Shown here: piece by piece, positions 24,523-35,910 of the stretch | Numbering within the stretch: the stretch's first letter is position 1 | Layout of the letters: every line of letters begins with the position of its first letter | Assembly: GCA_023653785.1 (NCBI GenBank) | Contig: JAMKCH010005445.1 | Location: 1 to 64,000 of the forward strand | Length of the DNA stretch: 64,000 bases | Reading direction: 5' to 3' | From: Ophioderma brevispina | Lineage: Eukaryota > Echinodermata > Ophiuroidea > Amphilepidida > Ophiodermatidae | Made by a program: the position numbers and the translations under genes | The notes under the pieces: model-generated | The model's database searches: none | What the model was told of the DNA's origin: nothing | What the model saw: only the letters and a program-made list of their open reading frames with translations

Positions 24523-24930
24523 ACGTGTCGCAGAGCGGTGGGCTGGATGGTTGGAGCGTGACGTCAGATGAGTCACTGACCTCTAATGGCCTGTTCTTCA
24601 CCAAATAGCGTATCTAGTACTCTGATACATAGTAAAGGAGTTGCATAAACAAATGGGTATCAATTGAAAGAGAATAAATATCTATTCGAGACATCAAATT
24701 TTGCGCTATTAAATTAAAGCTGTAGATACTACTAGGCCAAACAATGATGATTTTTTTCATTTTGCCAATTTTTGCCTTACTGGCTGAATATGAATGAAAA
24801 TTTGGCCATGAAGCTATTATAAATATTTTCCTTCCATATTGTCCAAATTGACCCTATGTATATGCTACAAACCTGAGAATAAAGTGGTTCCCTTGTATAG
24901 TTTTTGCGTAATGGTACTTTTAAGTTGACC
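24523..24930 (+). repeat. Left arm of a widely spaced inverted repeat
   Basis: This stretch, starting tctacgtgtcgcagagcggt with gcgtgacgtcag inside, matches the reverse complement of 30795-31210 along its length. Shared landmarks include the CRE-like TGACGTCA core, ataaatatctattcg and ggcaaaaattggcaaaatg. Identity is moderate with indels. It may be the terminal inverted repeat of a ~6.7-kb transposon, or two independent insertions of one element in opposite orientation. Confidence 0.55.
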
Positions 24931-25984
24931 AACTCAATTGCCGTATTTACCGTTTTTGCTTTTAATTTTTGCTTTAGGCTGCTTTCTATGAAACAATTAT
25001 TGACGTTATATGCAACCCACGAAAAACGTGGGTACATCGGCATTTCCGTGATATGGATCAATCGGTTCTTAAATGAATAACTGGTTCTTGGCACCAATCA
25101 GAACTTTCGGAGGTTTGTAGGAATTAAGACGAGTCGCAAGGGTTCTAAATTTTGAATAGAAAGTTCTATGAAGAACTTTATCTTGAACTCAAGAAAAAAA
25201 AACCTTTGGGACTCATTTTCGGTTCTAAAGGTGTCTGAGACATTCTGGTTCATTCAACCATTAGAGCTCTTTTTGGAGGTGCAAAAGGTTTTGTGATATA
25301 AACTAACTCAGTTCACTTATCGGATATCCCATGGGTGTCAATTAGAAAGTGTGAAAATGACGCCTCTGCAAAGCTGATTGTCATAATTGAGTTAGAGAAG
25401 TATTTCTAAAATCGACTATTCCTTGGAACCTCTCCCAGCAGCTGCGGCAGAATCTGGCATTGTAGATTTTCACATTGGAGTGTAAAATACGGGACAGGTT
25501 GGCTCTGTAAGCTGCCCCCCCCCCCCTTAAAAAGTTCAGATTGCCAAATGATTTTCAGCTACTGTCTGCTCAATAACTTAGATGTCCGGGTTTAATAATT
25601 ATTCAAAAACGGCCAAACATTCATTCATCGGAATTAACCAGTCATTAAGTTTCCAACTTGAAAAAAATCTTGGATTCTTATCAATTTACACCGATTTTAT
25701 GCAAATGACACAATCAAAGCAAGCTTTAAAATTTATTCGTCTCAACAATCCATTTAGAATCATATACAAATATCAGCGTGCCTACCTAGGTTCAGTAGGT
25801 CTCATGAGTCTAATCTAATAAGACTAAGAAGCAGACTTATTGCGCCTTAGCATTAAGACATATCAAAGCGCTTTAAATGGTCGTCCGTTACAACCATATT
25901 ACATAATCTTAAGTCACAATCTTAAAGCACATCTTAAAAACTATATACAAATCTATAACATGTAATTAAGTGGAAAACGATTAT

Positions 25985-27130
25985 TTCCATTTTGCTTGCA
26001 CCTGGTTTAGGTTTGGGAGACATACGCAGGTTGCAGGTAACATCCATGAAAAGTGTGCTTGAATGGGGGAAGCGAAAAGCTTGGTCACGTTAGATGTATA
26101 TGTTTCTTTTGGAGCACGGAAGATTCTGTCAGAATGGGATCGAAGCACATTGGGTGTGGAGAGTGTGAGCTGGGACATTGAATAAGATTTCAGCGTTTAT
26201 GGGGCAGCTTCATTTTTGCAATTATTGGTATGACGGAGTTTGAAATGTTCCTTTCATTAACAGGTAAACAGTGGAGGGTTTTAATAATGGTGTTTATGGC
26301 TCCCTCCGGTATGAACTATGAGATCTTTGAGTGTTGGAATAGTGGAGTCTCCTTTTTCTTGTAAGTAAATACATCTATTGTGGTGCGTAGGCGAGTGCGA
26401 AAATTCAATGTGATCTTACAGCTGATTAACATGGGTTTCATCATCAATGAGCGGCGATACGGGGCCATTGTTTCTGAGAGAAATGGCAGTGACTTGAAAG
26501 TGTAGAATATGCAGGAATGGACAGATCGAATCACGTGGATCACAGAGATCGAAAGTGGGCGATGGTACAATTGTAGTTCGGCAGGACACAATTCAGGGAT
26601 AACATGGTGAAGATGCCTAAGTTGTTTTGGAAGCCAGCAATAAAAAAATTCAGGTTTGGTCATCATAGTTTGTAGATTTATTTATATGTCATTCCATTCA
26701 TTTTCGTCTTTAATGATTGCTTCCAGTTTGATCATGCGAGGGAAAATATTTACAGGATTTTGGTGATCAATTCGTGTAAATTAGGATTGTGATCTGCGTG
26801 TTATATGTGATAGTGAAGTCATGTTTTTTGATTAATTTTTCCGACGAGGGTAAAGTTTAATAATAAAAGTCCACGGGACCTACCACAGATCCCTTGTGGC
26901 AGGCCACAACACTGGCCATGGTATGGCTCTTGAAAAATTGCCAGGCAAACAGCAAACTTACTTGGTATCGTTGGACGTAGGTAAGACTGAACCAATTCAC
27001 TCACAGTTTGTTTAATGCCAAATGTATGTGTTGTCTATTCATCTAAAGCGTCAAAATTCAATAGTGTCGAAGGCGGCACTTAAATCCAGTTTAAAACAGG
27101 TAAAACTGTCTTTTGACCTTGCTCTGACGC
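25985..27130 (-). mobile_element. Degenerate non-LTR retrotransposon (CR1/L2-like reverse transcriptase)
   Basis: Read on the minus strand, fragments of a reverse transcriptase appear in the correct order across several frames. KLDLSAAFDTIEF lies at about 27055-27102 (the catalytic D block). A piece resembling WFxSYLxxRxQxV lies near 26950. ACHKGSVVGPV at about 26875-26910 corresponds to the PQGSVLGP block. TPNVLRSHSDRIFRAPK at about 26100-26160 resembles the region after the RT domain in CR1/L2 elements. Stops and frameshifts are frequent and the YADD box is not recognisable, so the copy is dead. It sits between the inverted arms of the 24.5-31.2 kb region. Confidence 0.6.
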
Positions 27131-27249
27131 TTAGGTCAAGCATACCAAGAACTTCTTTCGCGGACTATGCGAAAGTGCGTATTTATTGAAAATAATTAAT
27201 AAAAAACCAGTCTTAAGTGGAAAGACAGGATATATCATGTTAGGTTCGC

Positions 27250-29490
27250 TTAAAAGGCGATGCATAAATAAGACTAGTTTACAGCATTTATTTCAAATTG
27301 TTCAGACAGGAATGCCGTAGTTCCTTTATGACGGAAATGGCTTGTGTATTATGCAAATATTCCGGATTGGGGGATTTCGTCTCGAGCCGTTTCCACCGGG
27401 ATGAGATGCTGGTCAATCTGCAATTTTCCATCCTTGGCAGGCGATATCAATACAGGTCTTCTGAGGAAAAAAAAATACATTTACAGATACCCAGTCGTAT
27501 GTATAGCGAGAAATGGGAGTTTTTGACTGGTGGTTTGTACATGAGAGTTATAAGGCGATATCTTGAGGTGTGAAACCTGTATACTGAATATGTTTTCGGC
27601 AGATTGCATAAACAAGGATCATGTCCTGTCATACTACAATTACCACACCTGTGCAGACCTGTAAGGGGCTAGGTATATACAAGTGCGCTTGCCTTGATGA
27701 AACATTTCACCTAATTGCCATTCCCGAGCAGAAACCTGGGGAAATTCACCCTATCTTGAAGGACGCTGATAACCAACACTTGTCGAATTTACAAGCCTCT
27801 TTTGCCTGACACCACACCCCCTGACACTCTCTAATGTCTGTGGGACACCCTTTTTTAGATAATTTTGGTGCTCAGAGCGCATCATAGCGTCGCCATGGTG
27901 CGTACTGCTCGGTGCAAAGGCGCATTGCTCGTTCCAGTGAAATCGAATTGAAAAAACTGTTCGTAATATATGCAACCTCAAATAAGGAAAGTTCCCCCTG
28001 TTATCTACTTTTGAAGACAAAAGAACTGAAATGGTGTGAGGAATTTCTGTGCACGAAAAGAACAAATAATGCTAACGCTTTGAACAAGCCCTCTGATCAG
28101 TCAACCTGTGAGCTGTGAGGACTACGCGAACCAACTAGTTCCAGAGAAAGGCCATCAACAGCTGATTTCACAGGAGGTGCTATCCTGATAGATGCCCTAT
28201 TTAGTCCGAACAGTTATCCCATTAGCTCCAATTTTGGGTGGGGTGTTTGCTAAATGTATTGGAACGAACATGCTATTTTGCAGATTCAGTAAAATCATAT
28301 CGCAGGTGATGGTCTCCAAATCATGAAAGAAAATGGCTATTCCCGGAAGACCACGATCTGGGAGCGGTTGTGCAGGGCAAAAGCTAGTCTTTAAGATTTC
28401 CACAAGAGTTAGTTATCGCATCCTTCAAGACAATATTTACAGTTTTATTGGAAGGGAATGGCAGCGAAGGTATTTTCAACCACTAGCCAATCAGACTTTA
28501 TACTAGCCCTGACAAGGGTCTGCTGGTATATAGTTGAGAACGAGAGTTGTTCAAAACTGAGAGGTGACCACATGAAGTGGACAGTGACCATTGTTCCAAT
28601 TTGTGAAAACATCATTTTGAGATGGGCCCAACATGCACCAGTAACTAATTTGTAGTCTACTGATAGCTTGACGTTGCACCAGCTTATTGCTGCAATTTCG
28701 ATGGATGAAGGAACAGTGCATATACACAGATACATTGCGATGATCGTCTGTAGCAAAAAGTATTTTGGGACATGTCCGATACACCGGCATTCACCAAAAT
28801 ATACCACAGCTTATTTTTTTGCGCAAAACAGGGCCATATTGATCATGGGCTTTAGTCATGGAGCGGTGGATTTAGGCGAACAAGAAGGGCCATGTAGCAG
28901 CTTAGGTGGGCCCGTTTTGGGTCGCGAAAAGGACGGCAACATGTCGCATTAGTGCGGGACTAGGGGGTGTCTTGAGGGGGTGAAGAAAGAGAAGAAATTA
29001 TTGAAAATCTCTCTTGATCCTGGCCCCTCGCATTTGGTGGAAAAAGTTGTGTGGGGCTCCTAGTGCTCACAGAGCCCTATGATGGTGTGAGACGGACAAT
29101 GGGCCCCCTAAAAATCTTGGGGGAGGGGGAGACAATACCACTGTGGCGTTATTTACGTCTTTTTCCCCCCTTCCTGTGTGTGGGGGGCCTGAGGGCAATA
29201 TTTAGATGACCTGGCAGCAGCTGTGGCATGGGCCTCTTAAATCCACCCTGGCTCAGTGGGAGAGGCTTCACTGTTGACGAAGATTTGTGCTGCTTGATCC
29301 TTGAAAACTTCCTCTGCTCAATAGTATGGGACAATCTAATGCTGATGTGTGAATGATGCTAGCTATGTTCATTTTCAAATTTTATGCACCCCGGGTAGAG
29401 TCAAAATCTACTTACATCACGATCTAAATAATCAATAAAGTCCTTGTTTCCAACAGTGTTAAAGCAGCATTGGCATGACCAAAAGGTTCG
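27250..29490. other. Region of overlapping unassigned frames between inverted arms
   Basis: Open frames of 90-120 codons occur on both strands (for example 27298-27573 plus, 28445-28807 minus). Composition is more even than in flanking intron DNA, and the region sits between the inverted arms. It may be the remains of a transposase or other mobile coding region, but no motif was recognised. Confidence 0.3.
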
Positions 29491-29496
29491 CGGTCT

Positions 29497-29691
29497 GTGA
29501 ACAGTACACATGATGTGAAGAAAGAAAATGTAATTGCTAATCAGCTGGATCGTGAATCGGAGATAGAACAAATGGACATGCAGCAAGATGGCGGCGTTGC
29601 ACGACAGACCAGCAATGATCAATTATGTGGTTCCGGACTCAACGTACAACCTCAAGATGTTTCAGTTAAAGTGCCGAGGATCTTCAAGTAA
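29497..29691 (+). CDS. Unassigned hydrophilic ORF or exon
   Basis: A 64-codon frame (MNSTHDVKKENVIANQLDRE, later EQMDMQQDGGVARQTSNDQ, ending VKVPRIFK) with a TAA at 29689. Composition looks protein-like: polar, acidic/amide-rich, with no low-complexity run. A donor-like caa/gtaagg overlaps the stop codon, so this could be an internal exon rather than a complete ORF. It lies between the inverted arms at 24.5 and 31.2 kb and may therefore belong to a decayed transposon. I do not recognise the family. Confidence 0.25.
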   Translation: MNSTHDVKKENVIANQLDRESEIEQMDMQQDGGVARQTSNDQLCGSGLNVQPQDVSVKVPRIFK

Positions 29692-29841
29692 GGATGAACT
29701 TCATTGCTGACGGAATGGATGGCGACGATATGAAATTGGCCAGTAAATGTGGAATGATCCCCGTCTGCGTTTGGGCACTATATGATGCACTGGACTACCT
29801 TAATAAGTAAATGACGTAGGCGAACTGTCAGTAAGTGATGT

Positions 29842-29890
29842 GCAGAGGGGGTTTTTTGAATCATCCCACAAGGCAATACAATGGCCTGTT
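29842..29890 (+). mobile_element. Left-end fragment of the CAGAGGGGGT MITE
   Basis: Cagagggggttttttgaatc followed by cccacaaggcaatacaatgg matches the inverted form of the family terminus. No right end is seen nearby, so this is a truncated copy. Confidence 0.4.
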
Positions 29891-30794
29891 ATCTACTGTA
29901 ATAAACATGTCATGTACAACGCTTTGTGAGCTAAATAAGCGTATAGGTCAGGTTTACGTGTTTAAAAAATAGGGATTTTTGGTGATCGAATATGACCTTA
30001 TTCAGTGAATTTCCCAAAAAAAGCTGTCCATTGTGGGAATTTTGAAGAGATACACCCGCGAGTGAAGCCGGTCTGTGATAAACGTGCAGATTGCCATGTG
30101 ACTGTATGGATTACCACACTTCGGTGGCACGGGACATAGGCCGAAGGTGTTAGAGTTTGTGCTGGCACCTTAATGTACGTCCCTCCAGCAGTCTTCCTAA
30201 AAGCTCCCAGTGGATGAAAAATTCAGTTCTAAGTTAACTTTTTGGTAAAATGTTTGCCTCTGAACTAAATTGCGTGTAGAGAATTTGTATCCCAAAAACC
30301 TGCAAATTTCCTCAAACTTTAATTTCTAATAGGCAATACTTTGCGGACATGCAAATCCAGTTTCAAGTACCCCAATTTCGGAAGTCGGGGCCTACATATA
30401 TGCCCTAACAAAAAAACAAGAAACAAGTGATTGCCATTAATGGTTTCTTGGAATGAAACAGACAGAAGGTCTTTCGAACATAAGAGCCATTGGGCTTTTA
30501 TAGAACCGTTCATGGTTCTTTAAAGGGTGGTTAATTTTGTTGGTGTTGAGAGGAGAGAGACGTTACTGTAAGAGCTTCTTTAAACTTTAGAACAATTTGC
30601 AGACCCTTTTTGGGTCTACCGGGTGCAAAAGTGTTTGATGGGTTGCCCCGAAGAACCCTATTTCTTCAATAAGAACCATTAATCACATTATGTACCTGAA
30701 TGACAGATTAAAACTTTTTTCGAAGGCTGCAGATAACGAGCAATTATGTTGCAGAGGAAAGGCATAAAGTAGCAACAATTTTGTTTTGAACAAT

Positions 30795-31210
30795 CCGGAA
30801 ATGACGTTGGTCAGCTTAAATACGTTATCAAAAATTATAGAAGGGAAAACACTTTACTTCTCAGATTGTGTATGTAGCATGTATATGAGGGTCAAATTTT
30901 GGGAAAATTATGAAGGAAAAATATTTGAACCTTAAATGGACAACATTCGTCATTGTTAGATTCAGGACGGTTAAGGCAAAAAATAGCAAAAGTTGAAAAA
31001 AAATCACTCATTTTGGATTAACTAGTATCTGGCTTCAAATTTAAAGCCGCAAATGTGACTATCATCGAATTAGATCATTTGTATTCTCTTTAAAATGAGA
31101 CCAATTGTTATGTTACTCTTTAATGGGATTCAGTAGCGCTAGAATAGCTATATTGGGAAGAACCTGAAATTTAAGGTCATGGACTCTGACGTCACGCCCA
31201 CCGCGTCGCG
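30795..31210 (-). repeat. Right arm of a widely spaced inverted repeat
   Basis: Inverted partner of 24523-24930, ending gacgtcacgcccaccgcgtc. Inside, aatagcaaaagttgaaaaaa and tgtattctctttaaaatgag align with the left arm after reverse complementation. It abuts the first MITE-bounded exon unit that starts near 31320. Confidence 0.55.
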
Positions 31211-31319
31211 ACATATAAGAATTGCATTTTAAATGGCCCAGCGAGGGATGTTAAAATATGATAACAGACACCCTGGTGTAAAAAAATCAGGATTAGTAAA
31301 TTGTGGTAGTTTCCCGGTT

Positions 31320-31679
31320 CTAGCAACTATCAGTGATTTGCCTAAAAGACATGAAATAAAACAAATCCTAAATCAGATTTTTGCATGTTTTGTTCAAGCA
31401 AGACAGGATCCCATACAAACCCTTGCAAGGATAGGCCAGAAGCAATCTAATAAGGACAAAATGGACATTTTAAGTCCGTAATGTCCGTCGGACCACTTAT
31501 ATCAACACGTAATGAATAGTGATTCATATTTTTGAACACGCGTTTGTTCTGCACCTCTTATCAATTATTCAGTGGCAAAAGAAATATGAGATTACAGACC
31601 TACTCATCCACCGGTTTATCTATTCCCTGAAATTTCAAAATATTTTGAATCTTACAGATAAATCACTGTAGTGTCTTAA
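31320..31679 (+). mobile_element. MITE copy 1 (CACTATCAGTGAT family)
   Basis: About 360 bp. The left end reads aactatcagtgatttgcc and the right end ataaatcactgtagtgtctt. These are degraded forms of the terminal inverted repeat TTAAAGGCACTATCAGTGAT seen intact in the copy at 35911. The interior (agcaatctaataaggac, tgattcatatttttgaacac) is shared with the other three copies. It marks the left border of the tandem exon duplication. Confidence 0.65.
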
Positions 31680-31826
31680 CCAAACCTGTTTCTTTCTAGT
31701 ACCATGCCTCCTTTCATCCGTCCATCAATCATTAGTGACTGGAAGGCCATAAGGTTCTTACTATTGGTACATGGAAGATTCTAACCATTGTTTATGAGGA
31801 TGGCTTGTGCAAACATACCTGATCAG

Positions 31827-31880
31827 CAAAAGGACCTCGCTGAAAAAGTAAAGCTAGTGAGGGTACAGATGAAGAGGGGC
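31827..31880 (+). pseudogene. Cassette exon copy A1 (indel-bearing)
   Basis: First exon copy in tandem unit 1. It follows an acceptor (cctgatcag) and precedes a gtgagt donor. As written it is 54 nt and open (QKDLAEKVKLVRVQMKRG), but compared with its sister exon at 34140 it carries small insertions after the GTA codon. The sister's acidic TSEVPDEEG half is therefore replaced by a basic frame-shifted sequence. This is either decay after duplication or uncorrected sequencing indels. The branch-point-like CTAAC module lies upstream as in the other cassettes. Confidence 0.45.
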
Positions 31881-32793
31881 GTGAGTCGGGATTTTGTGCA
31901 CATTATTTACTAGCGTCCTCTTCTCTTCCCCAATAAAAGCTACCTAAAGTCCTATTAGCCTCTTCCTTGCCTTCCTCGACCTCCCTCATTTTTATGACCC
32001 CCTCCAGTTAACGCCTCGTGCTTCTCTTTTACGCTGATGACTTTGCGCAATGCCTGCCGCCAACCCATCTCTTTTACACGCCCTATCCATTTCCAGTCAC
32101 TGCTATTTCCCAATTTCCTTTACATTGTTGATTCATATATCCTCCCATCCCTTCCTTGAGTTCGCTTTCTTGTACCTCACCAAATCTCTCCAGCTTTTTT
32201 CTCTAGGTTTACTTCACGTCTCCTGGTCCAACAGCGTTTCGTAACCATATGTAGAAAGAAAAGAAAAGGATAAAGATATTCCAAACAGCGCTTATCAGAG
32301 AACTTGCATTACATTTGCAACCGTCCCTATGGCACGGTCCAACGCTCATAAAGAACCGGAGGAAGTACAACCAAATACAAGCAATAACAACGGTATAACA
32401 ATAGCTCATATACCCAGAACTTCGTAAAGTAACTATAAACTCATTGCCCAACAAGCCCCGCAAGTCCCAAATCAAACCAGCAAAACGAAAAAAAGACAGC
32501 CTCGAATCAAACCACCAAACAACAGCTATAAAAGCCCACATCCATTCTCCAAGCAAACAGCAAGAAACATTATCACCACCCTACCGTTTGGCCTCCCAAT
32601 GACGGGCCATTTCGGTAGTATTGAACCAGGACCAAGATGCCTTTCTGTACATGCCTTTTTTCCACTCTCCTGCCCATGCAGTTCTCCGCTCTGCTTAAGT
32701 TATATGCTCCCTGCCCTTCAGTATTTAGTTTTACACTTGGTATGTTAGGTCTAACGGTTTGTTTTACTTGTATATCATGCAATCCATCATCAG

Positions 32794-32842
32794 CAAAAGG
32801 GCCTCACTGAAACAACAACCGTGAGGCACTCAATATGAGGGG
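32794..32842 (+). pseudogene. Cassette exon copy A2 (broken)
   Basis: Second exon copy in tandem unit 1, preceded by catcatcag and starting CAAAAGGGCCTCACTGAA (QKGLTE). The reading frame meets TGA after 14 codons, and there are two overlapping donor candidates (gtgagg at 32843, gtgagt at 32849). Its partner at 35102 also fails, but at different positions. The two copies together imply an ancestral 51-nt exon reading QKGLTETETCEALNDEG. Either the genome copies are decaying or both carry independent sequence errors. Confidence 0.4.
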
Positions 32843-33204
32843 GTGAGGGTGAGTCTGCTTTTCATTGAGTGCTATTCATACCCCTCACCTCGCGATTCAT
32901 CACTTAAATTTTACTTCGATGGACTCTCTCGTTTCATAATTAATCCTCTGTTCTTCCCTTGCTTTAAAATCTCAGTCGTGTTTATAGTGAGGAAAATTAT
33001 CCGTAAATATAAATTTACAGGAATCTGATTTTCAGTTTATAAACAAAAACAAAAGTAAAAACGTTATTTTTACATAACTTTTAAAAAAAAAAGGGCCATT
33101 ATTGCGGCATATAAAAAAATCATCCATCGAATCCGATGGTATTGGAAGTATATATTCTGGTATATCTAGCACTATAAACACACCAGAATTATTTATACGT
33201 TAAG

Positions 33205-33410
33205 TGGCGGAAAGGGCACTGCCCGCTCTGAGGGGATGCAAAATTTCCGGTCTTGGAAACATGTACCTCTTAGGGAGGTCAAAAGGTCCCAATGTCCCCA
33301 CGTCAGAGGGCTAAAACACGGTGATTAGATGAGTTTTGCAAATTTTGTACCGGCCAATGTCGTCTCAGGGGGGGGCTAACCTGCCCACTACCCCCGTCCT
33401 GTTACGCATG
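33205..33410. mobile_element. hAT-like MITE remnant in unit 1
   Basis: Begins gtggcggaaagggcactg and ends cccgtcctgttacgc, a degraded form of the CAGTGGCGTAACAGG family seen intact at 19104-19320. Interior landmarks are the paired 'ctgagggg...gcaaa' and 'ccggccaatgtcgtc' blocks. Shared with unit 2, so inserted before the duplication. Confidence 0.55.
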
Positions 33411-33608
33411 ACCCCGGTGTACCGATACACCGGAAGTTGTAGAGGAAAGGAAAACTCGTTAGCTCACAGAACAGATTCACAACTCGCTCATTGCAAGATA
33501 AAGGTATTTTGAAAAGAGTGCCTGGGCCGCCACGCAGATGATTAGGGTAAATACTAACGGCAAGGGGAGGGAGGACATTCTGAAATGCAAAATTATAGGC
33601 TATCTCAC

Positions 33609-33986
33609 TTAAGGCACATCAGTGATTTGCTCCCTCCGAACCTCGAAAATAAAAAAAAAAAATCATCAAAAATCAAGACGTGGCATGGTTCTGTACAAGC
33701 ATAGGATCCTACCATACCATACATGTTAGGACCAGAGAGCAATCCTAATAATGGACGACATCGGATAGTTAGTCATAGGGTACCGAAATGAGGGCACTAA
33801 ATACAACACGTAATTGAATAGAGATTCATATTTTTGAACACTGCCGTTTTCTTCCCTCTCTATCAATTCTTCAGGAGGCAAAAAGAACTTATGAGAATTC
33901 TACAGACCTATCCATCACCGTTTATCTATTCCCTGAAATTTCAAATATTTTGACTCTTACAGATAAATCACTGATAGTGTCTTTAA
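33609..33986 (+). mobile_element. MITE copy 2 at the junction of the exon duplication
   Basis: Ends ttaaggcacatcagtgat and atcactgatagtgtctttaa. Its interior is closely similar to copies 1 and 3. Its left flank (agatgattagggtaaatact... ggagggaggacattctg) equals the left flank of copy 3, and its right flank (accaaac... tttctttctg) equals the right flank of copy 1. That is the pattern expected for a recombinant copy at a tandem-duplication junction. Confidence 0.7.
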
Positions 33987-34059
33987 CCAAACTTTTTCTT
34001 TCTGCTACCCTTCCTCATTTCATCCGTCCATCACATCTATCTTGGAAATGGAAGGGCAA

Positions 34060-34139
34060 TAAGTTTTCTTACTAATTGTGTACATGTATAGATTCTAACC
34101 ATTTGTTTAATTGTATGTCTTTGTGCAAACCATGATCAG
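34060..34139 (+). promoter_or_regulatory. Shared intronic module with branch-point-like CTAAC before cassette exons
   Basis: gattctaaccatttgtttaa lies about 50 nt before the acceptor of the 34140 exon. Equivalents precede the other cassettes: cctaactgtttgtttacttg (35057 on), ttctaactatttgtttactt (39846 on), ttctaattgtttgtttactt (44231 on) and ttctaaccattgtttatgag (31780 on). CTAAC/CTAAT is the animal branch-site form. Conservation beyond the branch site suggests a splicing-control element. Confidence 0.5.
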
Positions 34140-34190
34140 CAAAAGGACCTCGCTGAAAAAGTAACTAGTGAGGTTCCAGATGAAGAGGGG
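34140..34190 (+). CDS. Cassette exon B1 of putative anoctamin, intact
   Basis: A 51-nt exon (17 codons, phase 0-0) reading QKDLAEKVTSEVPDEEG, with acceptor catgatcag and consensus donor gtgagt. It lies in tandem unit 2 and is homologous to copies at 31827, 39889 and 44273 (all begin with a K plus a short hydrophobic LxE motif and turn acidic). Upstream sits the shared gattctaaccatttgttt module, a good branch-point candidate about 50 nt from the acceptor. The peptide would extend the acidic cytosolic N-terminal tail. Symmetric phase means inclusion or skipping keeps the frame. Confidence 0.55.
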
Positions 34191-35101
34191 GTGAGTCGGA
34201 TTTCTGTGCACATTAATTACTATGCCGTCCTCTTTCTCTTCCCCAAACTAAAAGCTACTAAAGCTCCTATTCTTCCTATTCCTTGCCTTACTTCCCTCCT
34301 CCCTCTTTTCTGACCCCCTCATTACCGTTCGTGCTTCTCTCTTTACTCTTATGACTTTGCGCAATGCCTGCCGCCAACCCATCTCTTTTACACTGCCCTC
34401 TCCATTCCCATCACTGACTTTTCCAATTTTCCCTTTCACATTTTGCTGTCTTCATCCTCCCATCCCCTTTCCTTGAGTTGCTTTTCTTGTCTCACCAATC
34501 TCTCCAGTGTTATCTTCTCTATGTTTCCTTCACTTCTCCTGGTCCAATATCCTTTCTTCACCTCATTGTAGAAGAAAAGAAAACAGGATAAAGATCTTCC
34601 AACAAGCCTTACAAGGAGAACTTGCCATTACTTTGCAACCCTACCTATGCCCGGTCCAACGCTCATCAAGACACGGAGAATACATCCAAATACAAGTCAA
34701 TAAAAACTGTTATAAATACTCATTTATACCCAGAACATTAGTAAAGTATACTATAACTCTCTTCCCAAATCCGCAAAACTTCCCAAATCCAACCAAAAGA
34801 CCAGCCTAAATCAACCACCAAACAACAGCTATAAAAGCCAATCCATTCTCCAAGCAACAGCAAGAAACATTATCACCACCCTACTCGTTTGGCTCCCACT
34901 TGGGGTCATTGAGTAGTATTGAACCAGAACCAGATTGCCTTTCTTTCCATGCCTTTTTTCCACTCCCTGCCCATGGCCCGTTTCTCCGCTCCCTGCCCTT
35001 CAGTTCTCTGCTCCCTGCCCTTCAGTATTTAGTTTTACACTTGGTATATTTATAGGTCCTAACTGTTTGTTTACTTGTATATCATTGCAATCCATCATCA
35101 G

Positions 35102-35151
35102 CAAAAGGGCCTCACTGAAACAGAAACCTGTGAGCACTCAATGACGATGGG
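35102..35151 (+). pseudogene. Cassette exon copy B2 (frame-disrupted)
   Basis: Homologue of the 32794 copy in tandem unit 2. It begins CAAAAGGGCCTCACTGAAAC and ends at an altered donor (gtgaag). The 50-nt length breaks the 0-0 phase seen in the intact cassettes. Against copy A2 the differences are single-base gains and losses around ACCTGTGAG and AATGACGATG, so one base decides whether it is functional. Confidence 0.4.
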
Positions 35152-35504
35152 GTGAAGTCCCTGATTTCATTGATTGCTATCATACCCCTCACCTCGTTAT
35201 TCCATCACTTAAATTTTACTTCTATTCTCTCTCTCGTTCCTATTAATTTGTTCCTCTGTCCTCTCCCTCTTTTACTTCAGCGTGTTTTCGAGTGATAAAA
35301 TTATCCGTATATTAGCGTATAAGTAATAAATTTACCGTATTCGGCCAGCACTATAAACAGACAATTTACGGTATTAGTCGAAACCGTATAAGCATTATTA
35401 TGCGCGGATAAAAAATATCCATCGACATCGCTGGATATGGAGTATAAGATTCGGTTATCTTTTAAAAGCCTATAAACACAACCCGGCAATATTTTATACT
35501 GTTA

Positions 35505-35724
35505 CATTGCCCGTAACGGGCCTAGGTGCCCTCTCTGAAGGGTGGCAAATATTTCGCGTCTGGTAAATTTTCCCCTTTATGGCGGTCAAAAGTCCAATTT
35601 TTCCCGGTCAGAGGGCTAACAAAAAAAACGGCTGATTAGCATGATTTTTGCAAATTTTTTCCCGGCCAAAGTCGTCAGGGGGGGCAACCTGCCCCCCCTG
35701 CCCCCCCGCCTGTTACGCCACTGA
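35505..35724. mobile_element. hAT-like MITE remnant in unit 2
   Basis: Right end cgcctgttacgccactg is intact, the left end (cccgtaacgggcct) is degraded. Interior ttcccggccaaagtcgtcag is identical to the element at 19104-19320. Partner of the copy at 33205. Confidence 0.6.
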
Positions 35725-35910
35725 CCGTATACACCGGAAGTTGTAGAGGAAAAATCGTAGCTCACAGCAACAGCTTAACAACTCGCTCATTGCTAAGATA
35801 AAGGTATTAATTGAAAAAGAAGTGCATGGCCGCAGATGATTAGGGTAAATACTAGCGGCGGGGGAGGGAGGACATTCTGAAAATTTGCAAAATTATAGGC
35901 CTATTATCAC

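Larger units (their letters stand above)
31320..33608 (+). repeat. Tandem unit 1 of the 2.3-kb exon duplication
   Basis: About 2.29 kb consisting of a MITE, cassette exon A1, a pyrimidine-rich intron part (caatgcctgccgccaaccca), cassette exon A2, an hAT-like insertion remnant and a short spacer. It aligns colinearly with 33609-35910. Differences are mostly single-base indels, with somewhat more disruption here than in unit 2. Confidence 0.75.
33609..35910 (+). repeat. Tandem unit 2 of the 2.3-kb exon duplication
   Basis: About 2.30 kb, the same order of parts as unit 1: MITE, exon B1, caatgcctgccgccaaccca tract, exon B2, hAT-like remnant, spacer. A third copy of the MITE follows immediately. 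Exon-to-exon spacing is nearly identical in both units (967 and 962 bp between exon starts). Confidence 0.75.
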
